Shown: positions 53,011 through 63,862, numbered from the stretch's first letter. The stretch: DNA of 64,000 bases from Nitrosomonas ureae (GCF_900108305.1 NZ_FNUX01000006.1:20457-84456); one strand, 5' to 3'. Made by a program: numbers and translations. Notes: generated by a model from the letters alone, not told the origin.

Positions 53011-56000
53011 ATGACCACTACCAATTTCGACAGCGGTTTGCTAGTCACTAACGATGGCGTTACTTCGGCCACGTATAGCGGGTGGACATTTGGCGCCAGC
53101 AGCACAGTGGATTTCGCCAATCCCGAGTCTGCAGATCTTACGTTGCTTTTGAATCAATCCGGCGGGCGATCCATTATTCTCAATTATACCGGCAACGTCG
53201 TAACCGATTTCTATTTCAAATCTTCGGATGGCGCCGATTTTCAGCTCAATTCATTCAAAATTGACAATGGCCCGAATGGCGCTTCAAGTTCTTTGACCAT
53301 TGCCGGTTATCGGGATAATGCTTTGATCGTCAGTGCGGAATCCGTCAATTTAACCACCAGCGATGCGGCTGGAAATATCACTTATACGCAGCAAAATAAT
53401 GTCGGACCAAGCTATAGCGGACTACTGGCGTTCAACTCCGCATTTAACAATATCGATGAAATACGTTTTGTTTTTGGCGGTGCAGTAGAACTTACCGTCG
53501 ATGATATCGACATTTCGGCAGCGGTTGTCCTTCCCGCGATCACCTCGGCCACTTACGACGCCAGCAGCAATTCTCTGGTAGTCACGGGTATCAATATGGT
53601 TGCTACCGGCGGCGCATCGAATGATATCAATGTTTCAAAACTGACATTGACCGGACAGGACGGCGCAACGTATACCCTCACGTCGTCCAATGTCGAGATC
53701 GATTCCGCCACGCAATTCACCGTCGTACTGAATGCCGCCGATCAACTCAGTATCGAAGGCTTGCTGAACAAGAACGGTACCTCCTCGGTCGGCGGCACCA
53801 CTTACAATATCACCGCGGCGGCTGACTGGAATCCTGCTCAAAGCGGGAATGCCGACACCACGGGTAACGGCGTTACCGTCAGCAACGTGCAAACACCGGC
53901 GATTACTTCCGCCACATATGACGCGAACACCGGCACACTCACCGTTACCGGCTCGAACCTGGTCAAAGCCAGCGGAGCAACCAATGACATCACAGCCAGC
54001 AAGTTCACATTCACCGGCGAAGGCGGTTCGACCTACACGCTGACCGACACCAGCAACGTCGAAATCACTTCCGGCACCGCATTTACCCTTACGCTGAGTG
54101 CAACCGACAAAGCGGGTATCAATCAAATCGTCAACAAGAACGGCACGTCTTCGACCGGCGGCACCACGTACAATCTGGCAGCGACGGACGACTGGAATAC
54201 CGTGATCGGCAATACCAATATTGCCGATACCACCGGCAACGCAATCACTGTCAGCAACGTTACCGTACCGGCGATCACGTCAGCCGTTTACGATGCCAAT
54301 AGCGGCGCGCTGGTGGTGACCGGCAGCGGTTTTTCAGGTCTGAATGGCGCCAGCAATGACATCGTCGCCAATAAATTCACCTTCACCGGCGAAGGCGGCG
54401 CTGCCTATACGCTGACCGACACCGCCAATGTCGAGATCACTTCCGGCACCGCATTTACCCTTACGCTGAGCGCGACCGACAAAGCGGGCGTCAATTTGAT
54501 CGCCAACAAGAACGGCGCGTCTTCGACCGGCGGCACGACATACAACCTCGCTGCCGCGGAGGACTGGGCGGCGGGTGCCGATGCTGCGATCGTCACTGCG
54601 GATACGACCGGCAACGGCATCACCGTTTCCAACGTTACCGTACCGGCGATCACGTCAGCCGTTTACGATGCCAATAGTGGCGCGCTGGTGGTGACCGGCA
54701 GCGGTTTTTCAGGTCTGAATGGCGCCAGCAATGACATCGTCGCCAATAAATTCACCTTCACCGGCGAAGGCGGTGCTGCCTATACGCTGACCGACACCAG
54801 CAACGTCGAGATCACTTCCGGCACCGCATTTACCCTTACGCTGAGCGCAACCGACAAAGCAGGCGTGAATTTGATCGCCAACAAGAACGGCGCGTCTTCG
54901 ACCGGCGGCACGACTTACAACCTGGCCGCAGCGGAGGACTGGGCGGCTGGCGCCGATGCTGCGATCGTCACTGCGGATACGACCGGCAACGGCATCACCG
55001 TTTCCAACGTTACCGTACCGGCGATCACTTCCGCCGCTTACGATGCCAATAGTGGCGCGCTGGTGGTGACCGGCAGCGGTTTTTCAGGTCTGAATGGCGC
55101 CAGCAATGACATCGTCGCCAATAAATTCACCTTCACCGGCGAAGGCGGTGCTGCCTATACGCTGACCGACACCAGCAACGTCGAGATCACTTCCGGCACC
55201 GCATTTACCCTTACGCTGAGCGCAACCGACAAAGCAGGCGTGAATTTGATCGCCAACAAGAACGGTGCGTCTTCGACCGGCGGCACGACTTACAACCTCG
55301 CCGCAGCGGAGGACTGGGCAGCTGGCGCCGATGCTGCGATCGTCACTGCGGATACGACCGGCAACGGCATCACCGTTTCCAACGTGGCTGCACCGGCGAT
55401 TACCTCCGCCACTTTTGACGCCGGCACTAATGTACTGACGGTAACCGGAACCAATTTTGTCGCCAACAGTGGAGCGAACAACGACGTTGCGGTTTCTTTG
55501 CTGACATTAACCGGTGAGGACGGCAGTTACACATTAACGTCTGCGGATGTTGAAGTCTCTTCGGCAACCGCTTTCAGCATCACGCTGAACGCAACCGATC
55601 AATTGGTTGTGCATGGATTGCTGAACAAGAATGGCACCGCTTCTTCCGGCGCGACGATTTACAATATTGCTGCAGCCGAAGACTGGATGGCCGGAACAGC
55701 TGCGTCCGTCGCCGTCGCCGACTTGACAGGTAACGGAATCACGGTAAGCAATGTTCAAACCCCCACCATCACTTCAGCTACTTACGACTCCGATGCCGGC
55801 ATACTGGTAATAACCGGCAGTAATCTTTTTAACAAGACCGGCGCCGGTAACGATATCGATATTTCCACGTTGACCCTGACCGGCGGTACTGGCGATGCTA
55901 CTTATACGATCACCAGTCCGTCGGATGTGGAAATTACCTCGGCGGTTTCGTTCAGCGTTACCCTATCCGGCGCGGATAAAGCTGCTGTCGACGCGTTGCT

Positions 56001-59000
56001 GGACCAGGCCGGAACAACCTCTTCCGGCGGTTCCACCTATAATCTGGCTGCCGCAGACAACTGGCTGGCTGGCGCCGATAGTGCTGCTGATATCAGCGAT
56101 GCAATCAATGCAGTGACCGTTTCAGTCAATCCAAGAATCACGTCTGCCGCCTACGATGCATCCTCCGGCGCTTTGGTTGTCACCGCCACTAGTCTGCAAG
56201 CCAATGGCGGCGGTGCCGACATCGACGCATCTCTATTTACGTTCACCGGCGAAGGCGGAGCAACCTATACGCTGACCGATTCCGCCGATGTCGAAATCAC
56301 TTCCATCAGCGCGTTCACCATTGCGTTAAGTGCTACCGACAAGGCCGCCGTCAATCAGATCGTCAATAAAAACGGCACCGTTTCCACCGGCAGCACCACC
56401 TATAACCTGGCTGCCGCGGATAACTGGAACACCAATGCCACCGGCGGCGATACCGCGGATGGCACCGGTAACAGCATCGCCGTTTCCAATGTGGCCGCGC
56501 CAGCCATCACGTCCGCCACTTATGACGCCAGCACTGGCGCCTTGGCAGTAACCGGCACCGATTTCCTGAAAGCCAACGGCGCAACCAATGACATCGATGC
56601 ATCCAAATTCATTTTCACCGGCGAAAATGGTGAAACCTACGCGCTAACCGATTCCGCCGACGTGGAAATTACCTCCGGAACGGCATTCACCATCACCCTG
56701 AGCAGTACCGACAAAGCCGTGATCAACCAGATCGTGAACAAGAACGGCACGTCTTCGACCGGCGGCACGACTTACAATCTGGCCGCCGCGGAAGACTGGG
56801 CGGCGGGTGCCGATGCTGCGGTTACCGTCGCCGATACGACAGGTAATGGCATTACCGTATCCAACGTGGCCGCACCGGCGATTACGTCAGCCGCTTACGA
56901 TACCGGCAGCGGTATATTGGCGGTCACCGGCAGCGGCTTCTTCAAAGCCAGTGGCGCAGCCAACGATATCGATGCTTCCAGATTTACTTTCACCGGTGAA
57001 GGTGGCGCTACCTACACACTAACTGATTCCACCGATGTTGAAATCACTTCCGGTGAAACATTCACCCTCACTTTAAGCGCAACCGACAAAGCCGCAGCTA
57101 ATCTTCTTTTGAATAAAACGGGTACGTCATCTACCGACGCGACAACCTACAATCTGGCTGCCGCGGAGGATTGGGCGGCGGGTGCCGATGCTGCCGCCAA
57201 TGTGGCAGATCTCGCGGGTAATGGCATTACCGTAACGGTCGTGACTTCATCTTCCGGCGGTGGCGGCAGTGGCAACTCAACGACCACGACGGTCGATGGC
57301 GTCGAAATTGCAACCACAACGCAACCGGATGGCACTGTAATAACCACCCTATTGCTCATCACAGAAACACGGAAGGATGATCCATCTTCGCTGCTGCGTG
57401 ATCATGCGGATATTCCGCTGATTACCGGAGCATCGGGTAATACCCTGCTGACTATCAGCTTACCCATCGGCGTCGGAATGAATGCCCAGGGTTTGCCTCA
57501 GGAAATGAATCTGACTGATACCCGAAGCGATCTGATCCAGCGCGTTGCACAACAAACCGGAATCGATAGCGCGGATGAAAGGATCGTTAATCCGGTTGAA
57601 AATTTCCTGTCCACGCTCAATTCTGGAGCCACGCTTAGTATTCGCGCCGTAACCCCCACGATTAACAGCAATCAGGCCCCCGAGCTACCCATTATCATTA
57701 CCGGTACGGAAAATACCGGCGATCCCCGGCAGGCACTGATAATCGATGCCAGTAATCTGCCACCCGGCAGCATTCTGCAATTAATGGATGTCGCATTTGC
57801 ATTTATCACCGGAGCAGTCAACATAACAGGAGGCGCCGGTGAAAATTATGTCGTGGGTGACGATCACAATCAATACATCGTGTTGGGTGCCGGTAATGAT
57901 ATTTTGTTTGGCGGCGGCGGCGATGATACGATCGGCAGCCTTGGCGGCGACGATCAGACTTCGGGTGATGCCGGCAATGATATCGTTTTCGGTGGCGCCG
58001 GCAATGATCGGTTAAGCGGTGGCAGCGGTAATGACCGGCTCAACGGCGGATTGGGTTTCGATACTGCGGTACTGGAAGGGGAATTATCAGATTACCGGAT
58101 TGAAATAAGCAATGACAACGTCACGCTGACACAGCGCAGTAATGGAGAAATGGATACATTGACGGATATCGAATTGCTGCAATTTGTTCCAGGCGATACC
58201 GTGGCCATAGCTTACTCCGAAAATGAAGCGATTGCGCATCATCTGGCAAAAACATGGCTGGGGCGTGATTTAACGGCTGTTGAAGGCAACGCGGTACAGA
58301 ACTGGGAGAACGCGACCCCTGATGATATCCTGACGGCTTTTTACAGCCTCCCTGAAGCCCTTGAATTTCAGGACAAAACCAGTAGTGAACTGCTCGATGG
58401 TCTTGAAACCAATCCAGCGATTATCCGTCTGGACGCAACCCGGGACTTTACGGGGGGCGATGAAAACGATCAGGGTTATTTGCCGCTGGGATTATCCATC
58501 AATGCCAATGGTGGGGCCGGCCATGACGTTTTGCAGTTGCCGGGCGCACGTGAAAATGTGCATCTGGAATTTTCCGATGATCGGCTGGAATTGACGCAAC
58601 TCAGCGATGGCGCCATGTTGAATCTCAAAAATGCTGAAATGATTGCTTTCGACAATGGAGAATCAGTTGTCATTGCACACAATACAGCCGAAGGGATTTT
58701 AGGCCGCCTATTTCATAGCTTCTTCGATCGGGATGCCACTATTGCTGAATGGCAATTGGGACGGGAAGCGCTGCAAGCTCAGATCAGTCCTGACACCATT
58801 CTGGACTGGTTCCAGCAGCGCGCCGATCTGGATGCGTTAACCGACGCAGCGTATGTGCAAACAATCTATTCCCGGACACTGGATCGCTCCGCCACAGACG
58901 ATGAGCTTAGCCTGCAAACGTCGCGGTTGGCTGACAGCCAGGTTGAGCGAAAATGGCTGGCAGTCGAAATTACACAGGGCAGCGAGGCTGCAACCCATTT

Positions 59001-59037
59001 AATCGGCAGCGTGATGCTGCAGGAGGGATGGATATGA
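53011..59037 (+). CDS. giant repeat protein: Ig-like repeats, RTX repeats, DUF4214-like tail
   Basis: 2008 residues. No N-terminal signal peptide; ATG has AGGAG eight bases upstream. A first domain (about 1-170) is beta-rich. Ten tandem repeats of 110-125 residues follow (about 172-1410), each starting I-T-S-A-x-Y/F-D and containing N-D-I and F-T-x-x-G-E/D-x-G. A linker is followed by RTX calcium-binding nonapeptides at about 1610-1685 (G-G-G-G-D-D-T-I, G-G-A-G-N-D-R-L, G-G-S-G-N-D-R-L). The end carries a DUF4214-like region (F-F-D-R-D-A-T-I-A-E-W). Leaderless RTX proteins are usually exported by type I secretion using a C-terminal signal; a surface adhesin role is inferred. No secretion genes are adjacent. 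Confidence 0.85.
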   Translation: MTTTNFDSGLLVTNDGVTSATYSGWTFGASSTVDFANPESADLTLLLNQSGGRSIILNYTGNVVTDFYFKSSDGADFQLNSFKIDNGPNGASSSLTIAGYRDNALIVSAESVNLTTSDAAGNITYTQQNNVGPSYSGLLAFNSAFNNIDEIRFVFGGAVELTVDDIDISAAVVLPAITSATYDASSNSLVVTGINMVATGGASNDINVSKLTLTGQDGATYTLTSSNVEIDSATQFTVVLNAADQLSIEGLLNKNGTSSVGGTTYNITAAADWNPAQSGNADTTGNGVTVSNVQTPAITSATYDANTGTLTVTGSNLVKASGATNDITASKFTFTGEGGSTYTLTDTSNVEITSGTAFTLTLSATDKAGINQIVNKNGTSSTGGTTYNLAATDDWNTVIGNTNIADTTGNAITVSNVTVPAITSAVYDANSGALVVTGSGFSGLNGASNDIVANKFTFTGEGGAAYTLTDTANVEITSGTAFTLTLSATDKAGVNLIANKNGASSTGGTTYNLAAAEDWAAGADAAIVTADTTGNGITVSNVTVPAITSAVYDANSGALVVTGSGFSGLNGASNDIVANKFTFTGEGGAAYTLTDTSNVEITSGTAFTLTLSATDKAGVNLIANKNGASSTGGTTYNLAAAEDWAAGADAAIVTADTTGNGITVSNVTVPAITSAAYDANSGALVVTGSGFSGLNGASNDIVANKFTFTGEGGAAYTLTDTSNVEITSGTAFTLTLSATDKAGVNLIANKNGASSTGGTTYNLAAAEDWAAGADAAIVTADTTGNGITVSNVAAPAITSATFDAGTNVLTVTGTNFVANSGANNDVAVSLLTLTGEDGSYTLTSADVEVSSATAFSITLNATDQLVVHGLLNKNGTASSGATIYNIAAAEDWMAGTAASVAVADLTGNGITVSNVQTPTITSATYDSDAGILVITGSNLFNKTGAGNDIDISTLTLTGGTGDATYTITSPSDVEITSAVSFSVTLSGADKAAVDALLDQAGTTSSGGSTYNLAAADNWLAGADSAADISDAINAVTVSVNPRITSAAYDASSGALVVTATSLQANGGGADIDASLFTFTGEGGATYTLTDSADVEITSISAFTIALSATDKAAVNQIVNKNGTVSTGSTTYNLAAADNWNTNATGGDTADGTGNSIAVSNVAAPAITSATYDASTGALAVTGTDFLKANGATNDIDASKFIFTGENGETYALTDSADVEITSGTAFTITLSSTDKAVINQIVNKNGTSSTGGTTYNLAAAEDWAAGADAAVTVADTTGNGITVSNVAAPAITSAAYDTGSGILAVTGSGFFKASGAANDIDASRFTFTGEGGATYTLTDSTDVEITSGETFTLTLSATDKAAANLLLNKTGTSSTDATTYNLAAAEDWAAGADAAANVADLAGNGITVTVVTSSSGGGGSGNSTTTTVDGVEIATTTQPDGTVITTLLLITETRKDDPSSLLRDHADIPLITGASGNTLLTISLPIGVGMNAQGLPQEMNLTDTRSDLIQRVAQQTGIDSADERIVNPVENFLSTLNSGATLSIRAVTPTINSNQAPELPIIITGTENTGDPRQALIIDASNLPPGSILQLMDVAFAFITGAVNITGGAGENYVVGDDHNQYIVLGAGNDILFGGGGDDTIGSLGGDDQTSGDAGNDIVFGGAGNDRLSGGSGNDRLNGGLGFDTAVLEGELSDYRIEISNDNVTLTQRSNGEMDTLTDIELLQFVPGDTVAIAYSENEAIAHHLAKTWLGRDLTAVEGNAVQNWENATPDDILTAFYSLPEALEFQDKTSSELLDGLETNPAIIRLDATRDFTGGDENDQGYLPLGLSINANGGAGHDVLQLPGARENVHLEFSDDRLELTQLSDGAMLNLKNAEMIAFDNGESVVIAHNTAEGILGRLFHSFFDRDATIAEWQLGREALQAQISPDTILDWFQQRADLDALTDAAYVQTIYSRTLDRSATDDELSLQTSRLADSQVERKWLAVEITQGSEAATHLIGSVMLQEGWI
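54265..55389 (+). repeat. three nearly identical 375-base repeats in the giant gene
   Basis: Units start at 54265, 54640 and 55015 with exact 375-base spacing (125 codons) and differ at only scattered bases, mostly silent. The other repeats of the gene are far more diverged, so this block is a recent tandem duplication and a place where copy number may change. Confidence 0.9.
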
Positions 59038-59166
59038 AGTTTTATACACCTGCATAAATGTTACGTTCAGTAATAAGTAATAGTGAAAAATCGACACAGC
59101 GCAATTCAATAAATACGCCTTAATTTATGCCTTTGCAATTGAGAGCATATTAATAAATCAGTTGCA

Positions 59167-60840
59167 CTATGCCAATGAGACTCTGGTCGCCATGATGACA
59201 AGCGCAACAATGGGCAAGAAAATATATAAACGATCCTGTCCATGAGTACGAATATTGATTTTCATAACCATCATGAATGGAATAGATATCAAAAAGGTGT
59301 TTTGCACAGCTTGCAAAACCATAGGAGAAACTTGCAAATCCCCCATAACTATAAAAACCACAAACCCGATAATGAGAAGAACCAACAGCTCAAAGTCTGA
59401 TAAAAAGATAATCTCTTTACATTCGGTGAACACCAACTTCAACATCACCCATAAACATGCTATCACCGACAGTCCGTTTATATATTCATGGAGCCAGGAA
59501 AACTGAGCCAGCGCTGAGAGATTGTAAACCAGTATCAACGCAAAAATATTTAAATATAAAGTGCCATGCAGAATACTTAAGTCTGCCGCACGTCGCGTGC
59601 GAAAGGAAAAAAATACCAACAATCCTGCCAGACCATATAACATCAAAACCTTACTACCGCTTAAACCAAACAGTGGTGCAAGCAGTACAGGAAGCAGCAA
59701 TGCCACAAGTATTGTGATACCGATTGAATGCCATCTTTCAAGCCAATGAGCCATCAGTTTGTAAACATCAGATTGCCTGAGTTTATCAAAATAAGGAATC
59801 GTCCATTTTTTGCTGCAAATACCGGTTTTTCGTACGAACAGGAACCATGAAAACATCAACAATCCTGCGCTGACCAGACTCAGAAAGATCACCCAATCCG
59901 GTTTGGATTGCAGCATGATTGCTAATAAACCGAAGGCAAACATCGCAAGATAGATCACCGATACTACTGCCGGTTGAGACAACCCGATATCGATCAAACG
60001 ATGATGCAAATGCCTCCGATCAGAAAGAAATGGATTGTTCTTGGAAAAAATACGCCCTGCCATTACTGACAATGTATCAAACAGCGGCAGCGCTATTATC
60101 ATAGCAAGCGCGGATAGCGGCAGTTGCGGAGCGGTATGATTCAAACTGACAAACATCACCCCTAACACATAACCCAACATCATACTTCCGCTATCCCCCA
60201 TAAAAACTCTGGTGGGATAACTGTTGTGACGTAAGAAACCAATAATCGCACCAATTAGAGATATGGCAATTATCATTAACCCATCGTGATTGACACTCCA
60301 GGCAAAATAACCCAAGAATGCCAGTGCAATTACTGAGATTCCACCCGCCAGACTATCCAAGCCATCTGCAAAGTTCAGGGCATTGATGATCCCCACCAAG
60401 AGAAATATCGTGAAAAACATTGATGCCTTACCTAATTGTATGTCACCAATACTCAGAATATTCCCAATATGCTCAATTTGCATGTCGCTCAGATAAACAA
60501 ACAATGTTGCGGATATAAATTGACCCAGGAATTTCCAGCTTGGTGAAATTTCCATGATGTCATCAACAGCGCCGGTTATGACAATTGCGATCAATCCTGT
60601 CAGAAAGGCAATAAAGAAAATATTCAGCGGAAAAAAAATCAAACAAATTATTACAAAACTAATTGAAATTGCCAGGCCACCCATTCGCGGCTTTGGCGTT
60701 GTATGAACACTCCGCAGCTTTGGAATATCTATCGCTCCAACCTTCTGAGCCACACTGGAAGTAATTGGCACAAGCAACAGTGACAAGAAAATTGCCAGAG
60801 ATAATATTAATCCAATAAATTCAACTGACATTTCAGCCAT
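59167..60840 (-). CDS. MraY/WecA-family glycosyl-1-phosphate transferase with C-terminal extension
   Basis: 557 residues from ATG 60840 (GTG 60849 and ATG 60831 are alternatives). About ten membrane segments in the first 320 residues with the family motifs: V-D-D-I near 95, N-F-A-D-G-L-D-S-L-A-G-G, F-M-G-D-S-G-S and R-R-H-L-H-H-R. Such enzymes move sugar-1-phosphate from a UDP-sugar to undecaprenyl phosphate, starting polysaccharide or O-antigen synthesis. The last 230 residues form several further membrane segments and are unusual; plain WecA is about 350 residues. It follows the deacetylase by 12 bases in the same transcript. Confidence 0.88.
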   Translation of the reverse strand: MAEMSVEFIGLILSLAIFLSLLLVPITSSVAQKVGAIDIPKLRSVHTTPKPRMGGLAISISFVIICLIFFPLNIFFIAFLTGLIAIVITGAVDDIMEISPSWKFLGQFISATLFVYLSDMQIEHIGNILSIGDIQLGKASMFFTIFLLVGIINALNFADGLDSLAGGISVIALAFLGYFAWSVNHDGLMIIAISLIGAIIGFLRHNSYPTRVFMGDSGSMMLGYVLGVMFVSLNHTAPQLPLSALAMIIALPLFDTLSVMAGRIFSKNNPFLSDRRHLHHRLIDIGLSQPAVVSVIYLAMFAFGLLAIMLQSKPDWVIFLSLVSAGLLMFSWFLFVRKTGICSKKWTIPYFDKLRQSDVYKLMAHWLERWHSIGITILVALLLPVLLAPLFGLSGSKVLMLYGLAGLLVFFSFRTRRAADLSILHGTLYLNIFALILVYNLSALAQFSWLHEYINGLSVIACLWVMLKLVFTECKEIIFLSDFELLVLLIIGFVVFIVMGDLQVSPMVLQAVQNTFLISIPFMMVMKINIRTHGQDRLYIFLPIVALVIMATRVSLA

Positions 60841-60852
60841 AGACAGCACTGA

Positions 60853-61722
60853 TTATTCGAAATACCCACTACAGGATTGCATTTTAACTACCGGGGCTTT
60901 TGTCCAATTCACCAGCTTATCGGCTGCTTCGATGTCAATAAATTTGTTCCGGGCCAACCATCGATCCAGTTTCTTATGGGCGCCTTTCAAGCCTACATAG
61001 GATTTAAATCTTCGATGGAGCGGAATATTTAAAACTGGCTGATCAACATCAAAATCTCGCGGATGAAAATATGTCATCATATAGTCAGCCTGATTGGTCA
61101 ATTTCTGAATCGCCCAGAACGGCATCAATCTGAAATATCCTCCTCCGGAAAATACTAAATTTTTACCTAAAATCTTCCCAAGACTGATTGGGAATTCTTT
61201 AATTTGCCCGCTTGCACAACCTAATAGGGAAGGCCGTGCTCGTCCAAAGTTTTTATAGCCGCCATGCCCCCGTTCAATAGGGAAAATAGAACTATCTCTT
61301 TCGATTCCATTTTCAAGCAAAGTTTCGACTATCCAGGTATTTCCTCTAACAAATGAGAAACCGGGTGCTCGATAGGTTTTAACTTTTTTTCCGGTAATAT
61401 TTTCCAGAGTGCAAATTGAACGCCTTAAATCTTCTCGGAATTGACACCGGGTTTGCTGATAGACTAATTGGTGCATGTATGAATGGGAAGCAACTTCAAA
61501 ACCAAGCTCATCAATCCGGCGAATAATTTCCGGATAATGCTTAGCTACCCAACCCAGGCAAAAGAAAGTTGCTTTATGCCCATGCAGCAAGGTTAGCTCC
61601 AGTAAACGATCGACATTGGCATGGATGCGTGGCTTAAAATTGCGCCAGTGAGCTTCAGTTGCAGTACACTCAATATCCAGCATATGAAACCAATCTTCTA
61701 TATCGTAAGTCAGAATATTCAT
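60853..61722 (-). CDS. XrtA-system polysaccharide deacetylase (DUF3473)
   Basis: 289 residues from ATG 61722 (family start M-N-I-L-T-Y-D-I-E-D-W-F; a GTG 15 bases earlier is in frame). The NodB-type fold shows T-Y-D-I-E-D-W, H-G-H-K-A-T-F-F-C-L-G-W-V, G-F-E-V-A-S-H-S-Y-M-H and T-Y-R-A-P-G-F-S, and the C-terminal DUF3473 pattern (Y-F-H-P-R-D-F-D), typical of TIGR03006 proteins in exosortase-A polysaccharide clusters. It should remove N-acetyl groups from a surface polysaccharide. The metal-binding Asp and His-x3-His are present. Confidence 0.9.
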   Translation of the reverse strand: MNILTYDIEDWFHMLDIECTATEAHWRNFKPRIHANVDRLLELTLLHGHKATFFCLGWVAKHYPEIIRRIDELGFEVASHSYMHQLVYQQTRCQFREDLRRSICTLENITGKKVKTYRAPGFSFVRGNTWIVETLLENGIERDSSIFPIERGHGGYKNFGRARPSLLGCASGQIKEFPISLGKILGKNLVFSGGGYFRLMPFWAIQKLTNQADYMMTYFHPRDFDVDQPVLNIPLHRRFKSYVGLKGAHKKLDRWLARNKFIDIEAADKLVNWTKAPVVKMQSCSGYFE

Positions 61723-61737
61723 CTTAACGAAATACAC

Positions 61738-62104
61738 GCAATATCTTATAAAGTCAGCTCAGTATAAAATGTTGTCCGTGTTTTGTTGAGGAAAATCATA
61801 CGCAAGCAGCATATCTCATTTTATTAAAATAATATATACGTCAAATAATTAACAGTAAGTGAGTGAGATGATGTTCTTAAGAACACTACGACAACTTCTG
61901 GAATAGTATTACCCAGCCCTCCGACGATCAACTTTAGTGAAATAATTGTAGCGCACAAATAAACTGCTCCGGGTTTGTAGCACATGATCTGACCGGTTTT
62001 ATATGGATTCTTAGAAGTAAGGCATGCCGATTTTCAAGGAGCCGGAAGCGGGATTTATAGAGAGCAGGACAGGAAAAACCTGCCCTGCTCTGTCATGACG
62101 CTCC
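61738..62104. other. intergenic region between deacetylase and phosphodiesterase genes
   Basis: About 365 bases upstream of the deacetylase, leftward genes on both sides. It holds the terminator-like hairpin of the phosphodiesterase gene (62061-62091) and otherwise nothing I can support. Confidence 0.4.
62061..62091 (-). terminator. strong hairpin after the phosphodiesterase gene
   Basis: A 13-bp stem with one A-C mismatch, AGAGCAGGACAGG (62061-62073) and CCTGCCCTGCTCT (62079-62091), with a 5-base loop, 13 bases downstream of the stop codon on the minus strand. No long T-tract follows, but the stem is the strongest in this part. Confidence 0.6.
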
Positions 62105-63409
62105 TTATTTCAGATTCATGCAATTGGCATAGTACGTCACCGTTGCCGGCCAATCGGAAAAAATGCCGAGAATGCCGACATCCTGCGCGAGAACATCCAA
62201 AGCCTGATACATGTCGCCATCATTGTTGATTACCGCATCGGGAGAAACTGGATTGGGATTCTGACCGTTCAGCGTTTGGAAGTACCAGTCGCCGCCGTTA
62301 GTCAACGGGCCGTCGCGCTCGAATGTCCAGGTAATAATATCCAGTCCCGCGTCTTTCGCTGCTTTTGCGTAACGGGAAGGTACAATCCCGCCGTTTTCAA
62401 TTTCCAGCAGCATCCACATCGGTGGCGCAATGATTTTTACGCCATCAGCGACCAGCTGAGTCATTGCCGGTGACCAGGTAGCCGGGTTGCGATGGTCAAA
62501 CGCCGGGTCGTCATAACGGCCATCGAGATAAACCGTCTGCCTGCCGAAGTCCGGTTCATGTTGAATCCAGTACAGTACATCAGCGAGGTTGAATGACTGC
62601 GCCCAGACTTTGGATGAACGCACACCGGCTTCCTTGTACTCATCAATCAGTTTCTGCGCATAATCGGCCTGCGAAAAACCGTCGAAAGGCATTGGTACGC
62701 TTGGGGACTTCAGTTCCGGGGTCATTTTGACGCCCAGCTTCTGAAACAGTGCGATACTTTCCTTGTGCGTCAGCAACGTGCCGCGTGTCGCATAAAGATC
62801 GGTCCTCCAGTCAGCCGTCCCTTTCAGGTATCCGGTAACGCTGGTAGCGCGCGTATTAGCTGCATCCATCTTTCCCTGCAGCGATTTGAATTCGGCCAGC
62901 GTAATGTCGCTGGTGCAGCATTGCGCCACGGCGGGCGCAATCAGGTTGCCGTCAGCATCAAGAACCGCGGGCTGGAACGGCACTGAACATTTTTCCGCCA
63001 GCGGCGTTTCCAGAATATTGGTCGTGGTATGCAGATCGCACTGCGAATGACGGCACACCAGTTCCTTATCCTGGGTGAATGTCACATCGCATTCAACAAT
63101 CCCGGCGCCCATTCTGGCAGCAGCTTCGTATGACTCCAGCGTATGTTCGGGAAACTGCAATGGCGCACCGCGATGGCCTATGGAGAAGCCGGTGCGTTTG
63201 AACGGACCTTTTTCACAGCTTTCCAGTTTGTTTTTTAATGCACTCTGATCCATATCCTGAACCAGAAAAAATGGCCGTGGACCTAATTGAATGCTATGTC
63301 CGCGGTCTTTGTTGCCATTATGCGCGGATTCGCCGCCTTTCCCGCTCCAGCCCGCCACCGGCAACGCCAGAGCAAATACGGTAATGCCCGTCAGTATCAT
63401 GTGCTTCAT
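62105..63409 (-). CDS. exported glycerophosphodiester phosphodiesterase
   Basis: 434 residues from ATG 63409, which has AGGAG six bases upstream; a longer frame start would place a polar stretch before the signal peptide. Signal peptide [21 protein letters not shown] motifs: G-H-R-G-A at about 73, [13 protein letters not shown] and H-S-Q-C-D, i.e. the metal- and phosphate-binding residues. The enzyme hydrolyses glycerophosphodiesters to glycerol 3-phosphate and an alcohol, here periplasmic or secreted. Long insertions relative to GlpQ are visible (a Cys-rich Q-C-C-T-S-D-I stretch). Confidence 0.88.
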   Translation of the reverse strand: MKHMILTGITVFALALPVAGWSGKGGESAHNGNKDRGHSIQLGPRPFFLVQDMDQSALKNKLESCEKGPFKRTGFSIGHRGAPLQFPEHTLESYEAAARMGAGIVECDVTFTQDKELVCRHSQCDLHTTTNILETPLAEKCSVPFQPAVLDADGNLIAPAVAQCCTSDITLAEFKSLQGKMDAANTRATSVTGYLKGTADWRTDLYATRGTLLTHKESIALFQKLGVKMTPELKSPSVPMPFDGFSQADYAQKLIDEYKEAGVRSSKVWAQSFNLADVLYWIQHEPDFGRQTVYLDGRYDDPAFDHRNPATWSPAMTQLVADGVKIIAPPMWMLLEIENGGIVPSRYAKAAKDAGLDIITWTFERDGPLTNGGDWYFQTLNGQNPNPVSPDAVINNDGDMYQALDVLAQDVGILGIFSDWPATVTYYANCMNLK

Positions 63410-63862
63410 GCTGATCTCCTCTGATAATGATATTTCGATGTCATTGCACGGGCACATCTCATCATGGCAATCCGTACAATGAACCGAAATATTATCGAGT
63501 GAATGTTTCTGCTTGATGGCTGTTGCATGAAACTTTAATGACTTTATGATTCATACAACTGCGGGAATGATGCGGGTAAAACAAGGCATAACGCGCAAGG
63601 TTGGGGCGTGTCAGTCAGATCAAGCCTCAGTGAATCTCCCGTCATCGTACACATCCATAAATTGCACACAAAAATTCATGTGATCGATCAAAAATATCAT
63701 GAGATAGGAAATATGAGATTCTGCCGAAAACAAAAAGGATCTCATAGGATACGATTCCCATCGTAGACAGGATATTTCAGATAAAGCACGGACATTATTC
63801 GAACCCAATTTGCCTGGCGCGCAGGAATCACCGGACAAAAGCGATGCGTATATGAGAATATT
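63410..63862. other. intergenic region, no gene seen
   Basis: About 450 bases between the phosphodiesterase gene and the end of the sulfotransferase gene, both leftward. Short open frames on the minus strand near 63620-63927 have no family resemblance, and one overlaps the sulfotransferase end. The phosphodiesterase promoter should be near 63430-63500. Confidence 0.4.

Noticed and set aside
53635-57362. Minus-strand frames and apparent spaced repeats inside the giant gene, considered as a CRISPR array
   Set aside because: The repeats are 375-base in-frame protein repeats on the plus strand, without short repeat/unique spacer structure or cas genes; minus frames are shadows.
63620-63838. 72-codon minus-strand frame between the phosphodiesterase and sulfotransferase genes
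   Set aside because: No ribosome-binding site and no protein family pattern; the real coding sequence in the area is the sulfotransferase end starting at the window edge.
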